Below, in pieces: positions 28,355-37,337 of a stretch of DNA of 64,000 nt; position 1 is the first letter of the stretch, and each line of letters opens with the position of its first letter. Location of the stretch: assembly GCF_001931485.1 (NCBI RefSeq), contig NZ_MSDV01000075.1, positions 1-64,000 of the forward strand, written 5' to 3'. The notes below the pieces were generated by a model. It saw only the letters and a list, made by a program, of their open reading frames with translations. It made no database searches and was not told the origin of the DNA. Source of the DNA: Burkholderia sp. SRS-W-2-2016. GTDB lineage: Bacteria; Pseudomonadota; Gammaproteobacteria; Burkholderiales; Burkholderiaceae. A program made the position numbers and the translations under genes.

Positions 28355-29104
28355 ATGCTGCTCGAGAACAGGATCGTCATCGTCACCGGCGCGGCATCGC
28401 CGCGCGGTATCGGCAAAGCCACCGCACGCGCGCTGGCGCAGCAGGGCGCGCGCGTCGTAGTCCTCGACCTGCGCCGCGAAGACGCCGAAAGCGCGGCCGC
28501 CGATCTCGGCGCCGGACATCTGGGCCTCGCCTGCGACGTGACCGACAAGGACGCCTGCATCAGGGCCGCGCGGCTCACGCTGGAGCGCTACGGCAAGATC
28601 GACGGACTCGTCAACAATGCCGGCATCACGCAGCCGGTTCGCACGCTGGACATCAGCGGCGCGAACTTCGACGCGATCGTCGACGTGAATCTGCGCGGCA
28701 CCCTCTACATGTCGCAAGCGGTGATTCCGGCAATGAAGGAACAGAACGGCGGCAGTATCGTCTGCATGTCGTCGGTGTCCGCGCAACGCGGCGGCGGGAT
28801 TTTCGGCGGACCGCACTATAGCGCCGCGAAAGCGGGCGTACTCGGTCTCGCGAAAGCGATGGCGCGCGAGTTCGGCGCCAACCACATCCGCGTCAATTCG
28901 ATCACACCCGGTCTGATCCAGACCGACATCACCGGCGACAAGCTCACGCCGGCGATGCGCGAAGACATTCTCAAGGGTATCCCGCTCGGCCGGCTCGGCG
29001 CCGCCGACGACGTCGCGAACGCGTGCCTGTTCTTGCTGAGCGACCTGTCGAGCTATCTGACCGGCACGACGCTCGACGTCAACGGCGGCATGCTGATTCA
29101 TTGA
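28355..29104 (+). CDS. short-chain dehydrogenase/reductase
   Basis: A 249-residue classical SDR: nucleotide-binding TGAASPRGIG, NNAG, catalytic Ser in MSSVSA and YSAAK, with a DVNGG C-terminus. AGGAGA sits seven bases before the ATG. As the first structural gene after the LysR regulator, followed by a transporter and a transketolase, it probably oxidises an imported polyol or sugar acid to a keto-sugar. The exact substrate cannot be read from the sequence. Confidence 0.92.
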   Translation: MLLENRIVIVTGAASPRGIGKATARALAQQGARVVVLDLRREDAESAAADLGAGHLGLACDVTDKDACIRAARLTLERYGKIDGLVNNAGITQPVRTLDISGANFDAIVDVNLRGTLYMSQAVIPAMKEQNGGSIVCMSSVSAQRGGGIFGGPHYSAAKAGVLGLAKAMAREFGANHIRVNSITPGLIQTDITGDKLTPAMREDILKGIPLGRLGAADDVANACLFLLSDLSSYLTGTTLDVNGGMLIH

Positions 29105-29239
29105 CGCCGCCCCCCGTCCGAGGGCCGTGAGGTACACCGCGAGCACCCGCCAGCATAGGCCGGGGCTTTGACGGTGACGATATGGAGACGACCGGAGCAC
29201 GCGCCGCTGCGTCGCATCCGGTCGACACAGGAGACACGT

Positions 29240-30568
29240 ATGAAAGCGAAATACACCGCGCCCCCGCTGGCGGGCGACGTGCTGCCGCGTAGCGATTCGT
29301 CGACCTTCGAGGCGAAGACGTATGCGAAGGTCGGCCGCCGGCTGATCCCGTTTCTGATGCTGTGCTATCTCGGCGCGTATCTCGACCGCGTGAACGTCGG
29401 CTTCGCGAAGCTGCAGATGCTCAACGATCTGCGCTTCAGCGAAACCGTGTACGGAATGGGCGCCGGCATCTTCTTTCTCGGCTACTTTCTGTTCGAAGTG
29501 CCAAGTAACGTGATTCTTCACCGGGTCGGCGCGCGCCGTTGGCTCGCCCGCATCATGCTGACGTGGGCCGTGATTTCCGCGTGCTTCGTCTTCGTCAAGA
29601 CACCCGCCGCGTTTTACGGATTGCGCTTTCTGCTCGGCGTCGCCGAAGCGGGCTTCGCGCCCGGCGTGATTCTCTATCTGACCTACTGGTTTCCATCGGC
29701 GCGGCGCGCGAAGGCACTGTCGCTGTTTTTCATGGCGATTCCGCTCGCGGGCATGATCGGCGGCCCGCTGTCGGGCGCGATCATGCACTCGCTGCACGGC
29801 GTGATGGCGCTGGCCGGCTGGAAGTGGCTGTTCCTGATCGAAGCATTGCCGTCGTTCGTGCTCGGCATCGCGATTCTGCTCTATCTCGACGACGGCATTG
29901 CGCACGCCAAATGGCTGAACGACGCCGAGAAAACACTGCTGGCGCGCAACGTCGCCGCCGATGCCGAGCACAAGATCGCGCACGTGTCGATTCGCGCGTT
30001 CGTCGGCGACCGGCGCCTGTGGTTGATGGCCGCGATCTACTTCTGCGTCGTGCTCGGCCAGTACGGTCTGACGTTCTGGCTGCCGACCATCATCCGCAAG
30101 TCCGGTGTCGCCGATCCGCTGTGGGTCGGCATCTTTACCGCGATTCCGTATCTGTGCGCGCTCGTCGCGTTGCCGCTGATCGGCATGAGCGCCGACCGTC
30201 GCCGCGAGCGGCGCTTCCATCTGGCGATCCCGATGCTGATCTCGGCGGCCGGTTTCGTCAGCCTGCCGTGGCTGGGCAGCGTCGGCGCGTCGCTGGTCTG
30301 TCTGAGCATTGCGTCGGCCGGCATTCTCGCGTCGTCGTCGCAATTCTGGTCGCTGCCGACCGCGGTGCTCGGCGGCATGTCGGCGGCGGCCGGCATCGCC
30401 GCGGTGAACTGCTTCGCCAATCTGGCCGGCTTCTTCTCGCCGGCGATCGTCGGCTGGCTGAACGATCTGACCGGCAAATCGACCGCCGGGCTGATCTTTA
30501 TCTCCGCCGCGGTCACGCTGGGCGCGCTGCTCGTGTTCCTGGTGCCCGCCAAAACCGTCAACCGCTGA
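29240..30568 (+). CDS. MFS transporter, anion:cation symporter type
   Basis: A 442-residue twelve-helix major facilitator. The motif YLDRVNVGFAKLQM after helix 1 and GYFLFEVPSNVILHRVGARRW in helices 2-3 are typical of the ACS family that imports sugar acids, tartrate and related carboxylates. AGGAG precedes ATG 29240. Located between an SDR and a transketolase, it is likely the uptake system for the substrate of this operon. Confidence 0.93.
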   Translation: MKAKYTAPPLAGDVLPRSDSSTFEAKTYAKVGRRLIPFLMLCYLGAYLDRVNVGFAKLQMLNDLRFSETVYGMGAGIFFLGYFLFEVPSNVILHRVGARRWLARIMLTWAVISACFVFVKTPAAFYGLRFLLGVAEAGFAPGVILYLTYWFPSARRAKALSLFFMAIPLAGMIGGPLSGAIMHSLHGVMALAGWKWLFLIEALPSFVLGIAILLYLDDGIAHAKWLNDAEKTLLARNVAADAEHKIAHVSIRAFVGDRRLWLMAAIYFCVVLGQYGLTFWLPTIIRKSGVADPLWVGIFTAIPYLCALVALPLIGMSADRRRERRFHLAIPMLISAAGFVSLPWLGSVGASLVCLSIASAGILASSSQFWSLPTAVLGGMSAAAGIAAVNCFANLAGFFSPAIVGWLNDLTGKSTAGLIFISAAVTLGALLVFLVPAKTVNR

Positions 30569-30608
30569 TTCGCGTTGGCACTTCCCCGCTTCACCACTGG
30601 AGTTATAG

Positions 30609-31454
30609 ATGGACACTGACACCCTCCACGACACGGTCACGCTCGCCGAGCGCGCATACCGGATTCGGAGAAACGCGCTGCTGATGGGCGAAGTCCAGGG
30701 CCAGGGCTATATCGGCCAGGCGCTCGACATCGCCGACGTGCTGGCCGTCGCGTACTTCGGCGCAATGCGCTACCGCGCCGACGACCCCGACTGGGAAGCG
30801 CGCGACCGCTTCCTGCTGTCGAACGGCCACTACGCGATCGCGCTGTACGCGGCGCTGTTCGAAGCCGGCATTCTGCCCGCCGACGAACTCGAAACCTACG
30901 GCAGCGACGACAGCCGTTTGCCGATGTCGGGCATGGCCAGCTACACGCCCGGCATGGAAATGTCCGGCGGTTCGCTCGGCCAGGGGCTGACGATCGCGGT
31001 CGGCCGCTGCCTCGGTCTGAAACGCAAGAACTCCGACGCATTCGTCTACACGCTGTTCTCCGATGGCGAACTCGACGAAGGCGCGATCTGGGAAGGCCTG
31101 ATGTCCGCCGCGCACTGGAAGCTCGACAACCTGATCGCGATGGTCGATGTGAACAATCAGCAGGCCGACGGGCCTTCCACCCAGATCATGTCGTTCGAGC
31201 CGCTGGTCGAAAAGCTCGAAGCGTTCGGCTGGTACGTGCAACGGATCGACGGCAACGATATCGACGCGGTCAAGCGCGCATTCGACAACGCGCGCAATCA
31301 CCCCGAGGCGCAGCCGCGCATCATCGTGTGCGATACGAAGATGGGCCGCGGCGTGCCGTTCCTTGAACAACGCGAGAAGAACCATTTCATCCGCGTCGAT
31401 GCGCACGAGTGGCAGCTCGCGCTCGATGCACTCGAAGCAGGGAGACAAACATGA
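30609..31454 (+). CDS. transketolase, N-terminal (TPP-binding) subunit
   Basis: A 281-residue split transketolase alpha subunit. The thiamine-diphosphate motif SDGELDEGAIWEGLMSAA...DVNNQQADG is intact, as are GSLGQGL and the substrate-binding SNGHYAIALYA. It needs the beta subunit encoded next; the stop codon overlaps that start (ATGA), ensuring equal synthesis. Stand-alone split transketolases in catabolic operons process unusual keto-sugars rather than serve the general pentose phosphate route. Confidence 0.93.
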   Translation: MDTDTLHDTVTLAERAYRIRRNALLMGEVQGQGYIGQALDIADVLAVAYFGAMRYRADDPDWEARDRFLLSNGHYAIALYAALFEAGILPADELETYGSDDSRLPMSGMASYTPGMEMSGGSLGQGLTIAVGRCLGLKRKNSDAFVYTLFSDGELDEGAIWEGLMSAAHWKLDNLIAMVDVNNQQADGPSTQIMSFEPLVEKLEAFGWYVQRIDGNDIDAVKRAFDNARNHPEAQPRIIVCDTKMGRGVPFLEQREKNHFIRVDAHEWQLALDALEAGRQT

Positions 31455-32449
31455 GCACCGTTGCCAACAAGCCCCGGTTGAAAACCTCGGCGATGATCGC
31501 GTCGATAGCGGCCGAAGGACAGCTCACGCGTGCCGCGCCGTTCGGCCACGCGCTTACCGAGCTGGCCCGCACGAAAACCAACGTGATCGGCATGACGGCC
31601 GACCTCGGCAAATACACCGACCTGCACATCTTCGCGAAGGCCTTTCCGGAGCGTTACTACCAGATGGGGATGGCCGAGCAGCTGTTGATGGGCGCGGCGG
31701 CCGGCTTTGCACACGAAGGCGCGCAACCGTTCGTGACCACCTATGCGGTGTTTGCGACGCGGCGCGCGTACGACTTCATCCACCAGACGATCGCGGAAGA
31801 CAATCTCGACGTGAAGATCGTCTGCGCGCTGCCGGGGCTGACGACCGGCTACGGCCCGAGCCACCAGGCCGCCGAAGATCTCGCGCTGATGCGCGCGATG
31901 CCGAACATGACGGTGATCGATCCGTGCGACGCGCTCGATATCGAGCAGATGGTGCCGGCGATCGCCGCGCATCGCGGCCCGGTGTACGCACGTCTGCTGC
32001 GCGGCAACGTGCCGGCGGTGCTGGACGAATACGACTATCGCTTCGAACTCGGCAAGGCGAAGCTGCTGCGCGGCGGCAACGACGTGCTGCTGATCTCGTC
32101 CGGCATCATGACGATGCGCTCGCTGGAAGTCGCGAAGGCGCTGGAGGCCGACAAAGTCGATGTGGCGGTGCTGCATGTGCCGACGATCAAACCGCTCGAT
32201 ACGGCAACGATCCTGCGCGAAGCGCAACGAAGCGGCCGCATGGTGATCGTCGCGGAGAATCACACGGTGATCGGCGGGCTCGGCGAAGCGGTCGCGCGGG
32301 CGCTGCTGAGCGCGGGCGTGACGCCGCCGTTCCGGCAGATTGCGCTGCCTGACGAATTCCTCGACGCGGGCGCGCTGCCGACCTTGCATGATCGCTATGG
32401 GATCTCGACGAATGCGATGGCGACGACGATCAAGACGTGGCTGCGCTGA
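31451..32449 (+). CDS. transketolase, C-terminal (pyrimidine-binding) subunit
   Basis: A 332-residue beta subunit. ATG 31451 lies within the previous stop as ATGA, with GGAGA upstream. Conserved features: MGMAEQLLMGAAAGFAHEG, with the Glu that activates the thiamine ring, YDFIHQTIAEDNLDVKIV, and a C-terminal transketolase fold (LLISSGIMTMRSLEVAKAL). With the preceding gene it forms a complete enzyme. An intrinsic terminator follows 34 bases downstream, closing the operon. Confidence 0.93.
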   Translation: MSTVANKPRLKTSAMIASIAAEGQLTRAAPFGHALTELARTKTNVIGMTADLGKYTDLHIFAKAFPERYYQMGMAEQLLMGAAAGFAHEGAQPFVTTYAVFATRRAYDFIHQTIAEDNLDVKIVCALPGLTTGYGPSHQAAEDLALMRAMPNMTVIDPCDALDIEQMVPAIAAHRGPVYARLLRGNVPAVLDEYDYRFELGKAKLLRGGNDVLLISSGIMTMRSLEVAKALEADKVDVAVLHVPTIKPLDTATILREAQRSGRMVIVAENHTVIGGLGEAVARALLSAGVTPPFRQIALPDEFLDAGALPTLHDRYGISTNAMATTIKTWLR

Positions 32450-32483
32450 TCGTGTGAGTCGGCGGTAAGAGTGGCTGGGTTCG

Positions 32484-32520
32484 ACGGCCGCGTTCCGAGA
32501 GGAGCGCGGCCGTTTCTTTA
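32484..32520 (+). terminator. intrinsic terminator of the transketolase operon
   Basis: A 13-bp stem, ACGGCCGCGTTCC pairing with GGAGCGCGGCCGT (one G-T wobble), has a GAGA loop and is followed by TTCTTTA. Confidence 0.85.
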
Positions 32521-32531
32521 TCGCGGTTTCT

Positions 32532-32945
32532 TTATGACCGATCGGCTTGCGGTTTGCCGCGAATCACCAGTTCCATAAAACCCGTTTGCGCATCGGGCTC
32601 GCGCGCGAACGAATGGTCGGGCAGCGACACCAGCAACAATTCGACCGTCGTGCGCACCGTGCAGCCGCGCGCCACGTGACCGCCGAACACGCGGCCCTGC
32701 GCGTCCGAGATCGACATGTGCAAGTGCGCGCCATCGGGCGACACGGAACCGGCGAGACTCAGGATTTCGAGGTCGCCGCAAATCTCGGTCGGGTCGTCTG
32801 CACCGGCGAAACGCAATGCCGCGACGCTCAGACTACCGATGCCCTGCACGACGAACGCCGCTTGCAGCCCGCGTTGCCGCAGCGCGTCTTCGATCGCGCT
32901 GCGCAGGTCGTCGTCCGGAGACAGGCGCAGAGGATGGGCTTGCAT
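32532..32945 (-). CDS. DUF296 (PCC/PD1-like) domain protein
   Basis: A 137-residue protein of the PD1-like/PCC fold: SLAGSVSPDGAHLHMSISDAQGRVFGGHVARGCTVRTTVELLL carries the conserved GxxHLH metal-binding-type segment and the GGH loop. Bacterial members are trimeric and of uncertain function; plant relatives bind DNA. ATG 32945 lies one base after the gamma-glutamyltransferase stop, so the two are translationally coupled and DUF296 is probably an accessory of that pathway. Confidence 0.88.
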   Translation of the reverse strand: MQAHPLRLSPDDDLRSAIEDALRQRGLQAAFVVQGIGSLSVAALRFAGADDPTEICGDLEILSLAGSVSPDGAHLHMSISDAQGRVFGGHVARGCTVRTTVELLLVSLPDHSFAREPDAQTGFMELVIRGKPQADRS

Positions 32946-32946
32946 G

Positions 32947-34539
32947 TCAGTACCCCAGCGCGCAGCCATCCTTACGATGATCGGATGCGCCCATCAGCAC
33001 GCCCTGCTCCCAGTCGATCCAGATCGCCTGCGATCCGCCGATCGCCGACGACGGCTCCGCCATCCTGAAGCCGCGTTCGGTCAGCGCCGAGCAAACGGAC
33101 GCCGGCATCGTCGATTCGACCTCGACGCCATCGGTCCCCGGGCGCGGGAAAATCCGCGGCAAGTCCATCGCCGCCTGCATGTCGACGCCGTAATGCAGCA
33201 CCTTCGACAGGAAATGCGCGTGCCCCATCGCCTGATAGTGGCCGCCCATCACGCCGAAGCTCATGCGCACCCGGCCGCCTTGCGTGACCATGCCCGGGAT
33301 GATCGTGTGCATCGGACGCTTGCGCGGCCCGATCGCATTCGGATGCCCCGGCTCGACGACGAAGCTCTGTCCGCGGTTATGCAGCAGCACGCCCGAGCCC
33401 GGCGCCATCAACCCGCTGCCGAACGGATGGAACAGCGAATTGATGAAGCTCACGCAGTTGCGATCCTTGTCGACCACCGTGATGTACACGGTGTCGCGAT
33501 GCTCGACCGGCGTCAGCGCCGGCCCCGGCGGCAACGCGCGGGCGAGATCGATGCGGCCGCGCAGTTCGTCGGCGAGCGCATCGGACAGCAGCCAGTCGAC
33601 ATCCACCTTGCCGTGGCGCGGATCGCCGAGCACCGCGTCGCGCACCGAGTACGCGAGCTTCGCGGCCTCGACCTCGCGATGGATGCGGTCGGCGTCGAGC
33701 GGATCGCCGTCGGCCGCGCACTTCTCGAGAATCTTCAGGATCATCAGCGCGATCACGCCCTGCCCGGCCGGCGGGCACTCGACCACCTCGTAGCCGCGAA
33801 AGCTCGCGCGGATCGGCGTCACGTAGTCGCCGTGGTAGTCGGCGAAATCGTCGAGCGAATGCAGGCCGCCGTGCGCGCGCAGATGCGCGACCATCTTTTC
33901 GGCGAGCGGCCCGCGGTAGAAACCGTCGCGCCCTTCCTCGGCGATCAGCCGCAGTGTATTCGCCAGTTGCGGCTGACGATGCACGCTGCCCTGTACGGGC
34001 GCCGCGCCGTCGACCAGCATCGTCGCGCTCGCCTCGGCGTCGCGCGCGAGCGTATCGACTTCGTGCGCCCAGTCCGACGCGCTGCGCGGCGTGACCGCAT
34101 AGCCTTCCTCCGCGTAGCGGATCGCCGGCGCGAAAATCTCGCGCAGCGGCAGGCGGCCGTGATCGCGATGCAGCGTGGTCCATGCATGCACCGCGCCGGG
34201 CACCGTCACCGCATGCGGCGAATGACGCTCGATCGCATTCACGCCCAGTTGCTGCAAGCGCTCGACGCTCGCGTCCGCCGGGGCCCAGCCGGAACCGTCG
34301 TACGCGACGATGTCGTCGCTGCCGCCGCGCGAGTACAGCGCGAAGCAGTCGCCGCCGACGCCGGTCGAGCCCGGCTCGACCACGCATTGCACCGCGCACG
34401 CGGCGATCGCCGCATCGATCGCGTTGCCGCCGGCCGCGAGCACGTTGACCGCCGCGAGCGTCGCCGCTGCGTGCGAGGTGGCCGCCATGCCGTTGCGGGC
34501 GAAGGCCAGTGAACGGCCGGGCTTCTCGAAGTTACGCAT
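32947..34539 (-). CDS. ggt: gamma-glutamyltransferase family N-terminal nucleophile hydrolase
   Basis: A 530-residue enzyme of the GGT family, which self-cleaves and removes gamma-glutamyl groups from glutathione-like compounds. The processing site and nucleophile Thr350 lie in EHRDTVYITVVDKDRNCVSF; GSTGVGGDCF (58-67) is the conserved N-terminal block and GSGLMAPGSGVLLHNRG the oxyanion region. ATG 34539 (MRNFEKPGRS) is chosen because family homology begins there; the frame extends to 34629. No signal peptide is obvious, so it may be cytoplasmic, unlike periplasmic E. coli Ggt. It follows an amino-acid ABC transporter on the same strand, suggesting uptake and hydrolysis of gamma-glutamyl compounds. 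Confidence 0.9.
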   Translation of the reverse strand: MRNFEKPGRSLAFARNGMAATSHAAATLAAVNVLAAGGNAIDAAIAACAVQCVVEPGSTGVGGDCFALYSRGGSDDIVAYDGSGWAPADASVERLQQLGVNAIERHSPHAVTVPGAVHAWTTLHRDHGRLPLREIFAPAIRYAEEGYAVTPRSASDWAHEVDTLARDAEASATMLVDGAAPVQGSVHRQPQLANTLRLIAEEGRDGFYRGPLAEKMVAHLRAHGGLHSLDDFADYHGDYVTPIRASFRGYEVVECPPAGQGVIALMILKILEKCAADGDPLDADRIHREVEAAKLAYSVRDAVLGDPRHGKVDVDWLLSDALADELRGRIDLARALPPGPALTPVEHRDTVYITVVDKDRNCVSFINSLFHPFGSGLMAPGSGVLLHNRGQSFVVEPGHPNAIGPRKRPMHTIIPGMVTQGGRVRMSFGVMGGHYQAMGHAHFLSKVLHYGVDMQAAMDLPRIFPRPGTDGVEVESTMPASVCSALTERGFRMAEPSSAIGGSQAIWIDWEQGVLMGASDHRKDGCALGY

Positions 34540-34738
34540 AAAAACGTTCTCCAATCCGTTGAAGAAGCGCGCGCGGGATGCGCCGGCGTATTGGCCTGAG
34601 CGAACGCGCGCGCTTTGGAAAATTTTCACGCCGCCGCGGGCTGCACGAACAGCGGCGACGGCGCTGAGATGAGCAATGCGCGTGACGACGATGCGTGCTT
34701 AAGTACCACACGCCGTCATGCACGTTATCAGCCGCCGC

Positions 34739-35551
34739 TCACACCGACGACTCCGGCGCAAGCACCGGCGCGGACTTCAGCGTGCGGCGCAGAAACGCGC
34801 GGGTACGGGCATGAGTCGGCGCGGTGAAGATCTGTTCGGGCGGCCCCTGTTCGATCAGTTCGCCCTGATCGAGCACGACGACCCGATGCGCGACCTCGCG
34901 CGCGAATTCCATCTCGTGCGTGACGACGACCATCGTCATCCCGTCGCGGGCCAGCTCCTTCATCACCTGCAGCACTTCGCCGACCGTCTCCGGATCGAGC
35001 GCGCTGGTAGGCTCGTCGAATAGCAGCACTTTCGGCTGCATCGCCAAGGCGCGCGCGATCGCGACGCGCTGCTGCTGTCCGCCCGACAACTGCGACGGAT
35101 AGTGATCCGCACGATCGGCGAGGCCAACGCGTGCGAGCAGACGCTTCGCCTGCTGCAACGCTTCGTCGCGCGGCACCTTCAGCACGTGGATCGGCGCTTC
35201 GATCACGTTTTCGAGCGCGGTCATGTGCGGGAACAGATTGAAGCGCTGGAACACCATGCCGATGTCGCGTCGCTGGCGCGCGAGCTCGCGCGCCGAATCG
35301 CGCACGACCTTGCCGTCCGCGCGTTCGACGAAGCCGAGCAGGCGACCGTTCACGCGCACGCGGCCGGCGTCGAAGGTTTCGAGCAGATTCAGGCAGCGAA
35401 TGAAGGTGGTCTTGCCCGACCCCGACGAGCCGATCAGCACCACCACTTCGCCTTTGCTGACGCTCAACGAAATGCCGTTGAGCACTTTGGTCGGGCCGAA
35501 CGATTTGTGAATGTCCGACGCCTCGATGATGATTTCGTCTGTCTGACTCAC
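34739..35551 (-). CDS. polar amino-acid ABC transporter, ATP-binding protein
   Basis: A 270-residue ATPase of the HisP/GlnQ group with Walker A GSSGSGKTT, signature LSGGQQQR, Walker B VLLFDEPTSALD and switch-region His (VVTHE). It starts one base after the permease stop. Together with the permease and binding protein it forms one importer; the following gamma-glutamyltransferase suggests that gamma-glutamyl amino acids or glutathione are the cargo. Confidence 0.95.
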   Translation of the reverse strand: MSQTDEIIIEASDIHKSFGPTKVLNGISLSVSKGEVVVLIGSSGSGKTTFIRCLNLLETFDAGRVRVNGRLLGFVERADGKVVRDSARELARQRRDIGMVFQRFNLFPHMTALENVIEAPIHVLKVPRDEALQQAKRLLARVGLADRADHYPSQLSGGQQQRVAIARALAMQPKVLLFDEPTSALDPETVGEVLQVMKELARDGMTMVVVTHEMEFAREVAHRVVVLDQGELIEQGPPEQIFTAPTHARTRAFLRRTLKSAPVLAPESSV

Positions 35552-35552
35552 T

Positions 35553-36320
35553 TCAACGCCCTCGCAGAAGCTTCATGGTTTGGCCGCCGAACAGACGCTT
35601 ACCCGGCGACGCGTGCGCTTCGCCGCGGCCGAAGTGCGCCTCGAGGCGGCGCTGGACGAAACCCCACAGCGTGGTGAGCAGCAGGAAGTAGATCGCGAGC
35701 ACGAGATACAGCTCGAACACCCGGAAGTTGACCGAGGTGACCATCTGCGTGCTGAGCATCAGCTCCGGCACACCGATCACGCTGACCAGCGTGGTGTTCT
35801 TCAGCATCACGTTGAACTCGTTGCCCATCGGCGGCACGATCACCCGCAGCGCCTGCGGCAGCACCACGCGCCGCATCAGCAGCACCGAGGTCATGCCGAG
35901 CGAGCGCGATGCTTCGTACTGCCCACGGTCGACCGCGCTCAAGCCGGCTCGGATGATCTCGGCCATATACGCGGCCGAGTTCATGCCGAGCGCGAGCACC
36001 GCTGCCTGGATGTTGCCCGGCAGCGTGAACACGCCGAAGTCGAGATCGTGGAAGCGGAAGATGTCGGCGGCCGCGAACGCGGTGTACAGGAACACGATCT
36101 GCACCAGCAGCGGCGTGCCGCGCATCACCCAGATATAGCAGCGCGCAAAGTACTGCAGCGGCCGGCTCGGCGACAGCCGCAACAGCGCGATAACCAGCCC
36201 GAGCACCATGCCGAGCACGATCGCGCTGGCGCTGATTCCGCAGGTCAGCCAGAGTCCGTGCAGATACGTGGAACTCGGCATCATCAGAAACTTGCGGAAA
36301 ATCTCCCAGCTGAAGTTCAT
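35553..36320 (-). CDS. polar amino-acid ABC transporter, permease
   Basis: A 255-residue inner-membrane permease of the HisM/ArtQ type with about five helices and the coupling loop (GMNSAAYMAEIIRAGLSAVDRGQYEASRSLGM). A single permease gene implies a homodimer. It sits between the binding protein (13-base gap) and the ATPase (1-base gap). Confidence 0.94.
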   Translation of the reverse strand: MNFSWEIFRKFLMMPSSTYLHGLWLTCGISASAIVLGMVLGLVIALLRLSPSRPLQYFARCYIWVMRGTPLLVQIVFLYTAFAAADIFRFHDLDFGVFTLPGNIQAAVLALGMNSAAYMAEIIRAGLSAVDRGQYEASRSLGMTSVLLMRRVVLPQALRVIVPPMGNEFNVMLKNTTLVSVIGVPELMLSTQMVTSVNFRVFELYLVLAIYFLLLTTLWGFVQRRLEAHFGRGEAHASPGKRLFGGQTMKLLRGR

Positions 36321-36333
36321 GGCGTCGTCCCGC

Positions 36334-37155
36334 TCAGAAGCGTTCGTTCTGCAACTGCCACTTGGCGAGCATCTGCGTGTAGCGGTCGCTCTTCGTCAGA
36401 TCGGCGGCGGCCTTCGCGACCGCGCCCGACAGCGGCTCGCCCTTGCGCGCGCCGATGCCGGTCGGCATCCGCGCGAAACCGGTGACCGCCTGCTCGAAGC
36501 TGTTGCCCGACACGCGCTGGAACTGCGCGGCGCTTTCGGCGGTCGTGCCGTACGCGTCGACCTGCTGCAGACGGAATGCCTGGAATGCGTCGGCGTCGGT
36601 GTTGTAGACGACGATGTTCATCGGCGGCTTGTGCGCGGCCGCAAACTTTTCGTTTTCCTTTTCAAGCAGCGAGCGCATCGTCGAGCCGTTGATCACCGCG
36701 ACCTTCTGGCCCGACAGATCGTCGAGCGAATGCACTTTGCGCGGGTTGCCGCGCGGCACCATGATCGACTGGCTCGAGTACATGTAGTCGTGAATGTCGA
36801 TGATCTCGCGCCGCTCCGGCTTGTCGAACAGCTGGCCGATGATCAGATCGCACTGATGCGCCTTCAACGCGGGGATCAGGCCGCTGAACGGCACCACGTG
36901 CCATGCGACCTTCAGATTGCCCATCGACTTCGCGACGTCGCGCGCGACGTCGATCGAGAAGCCCTGCGGTTGCTGCTGCTCGTCGTAGAACGCGAGTGGG
37001 GGCGCGTCCATCGTCGCGCAGTAGGTGAGCGTGCCGCTTTTGAGCAGGCCCGCCGGCTGCGCGTCGTCCGCGAGCGTCACGCCGGCGTGCAACAGCATGG
37101 ATGCGCCTGCGCAGAGGGCGGCGAGACGAACGCGCGAGATCTTGTTTGCTGACAT
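36334..37155 (-). CDS. polar amino-acid ABC transporter, periplasmic binding protein
   Basis: A 273-residue family 3 solute-binding protein. The signal peptide (about residues 1-30, ending HAGVTLADD) is followed by the bilobed domain (TYCATMDAPPLAFYDEQQQPQGFSIDVARDVAKSMG). It delivers the ligand to the adjacent permease and ATPase. It is the first transport gene after the GntR regulator, 182 bases downstream of that regulator's stop. Confidence 0.94.
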   Translation of the reverse strand: MSANKISRVRLAALCAGASMLLHAGVTLADDAQPAGLLKSGTLTYCATMDAPPLAFYDEQQQPQGFSIDVARDVAKSMGNLKVAWHVVPFSGLIPALKAHQCDLIIGQLFDKPERREIIDIHDYMYSSQSIMVPRGNPRKVHSLDDLSGQKVAVINGSTMRSLLEKENEKFAAAHKPPMNIVVYNTDADAFQAFRLQQVDAYGTTAESAAQFQRVSGNSFEQAVTGFARMPTGIGARKGEPLSGAVAKAAADLTKSDRYTQMLAKWQLQNERF

Positions 37156-37337
37156 GGGCTTGCTCCTGTGGTGTTCTGTTGTGGTTCTGCCGTAGTGCTG
37201 TGGTTCTGCCGTTGTTCTGCGGTAGTTCAGCGGTAGTGCTGTCTTTTCGTGCGGTGATCGGCGAACGCCGGCCGCGCGCAGCGGGTACGGGCGCGGACGC
37301 GGGTTGGCGGCCGCTCCGGCTGCGCGCGACCCGCGCG
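37156..37337 (-). other. gap with imperfect GGTTCTGCCGT repeats
   Basis: No gene. Between 37166 and 37240 the plus strand carries imperfect copies of TGTGGTTCTGCCGT followed by TTCTGCGGTAGTTCAGCGGTAGT, a short degenerate repeat tract. It probably includes the leader of the transporter operon. Confidence 0.4.

Noticed and set aside
28334..30640. A 768-residue minus-strand frame across the SDR and MFS genes
   Set aside because: It is antisense to two well-defined genes and shows no recognisable domain; its Arg/Gln/Asp composition is that of a shadow frame.
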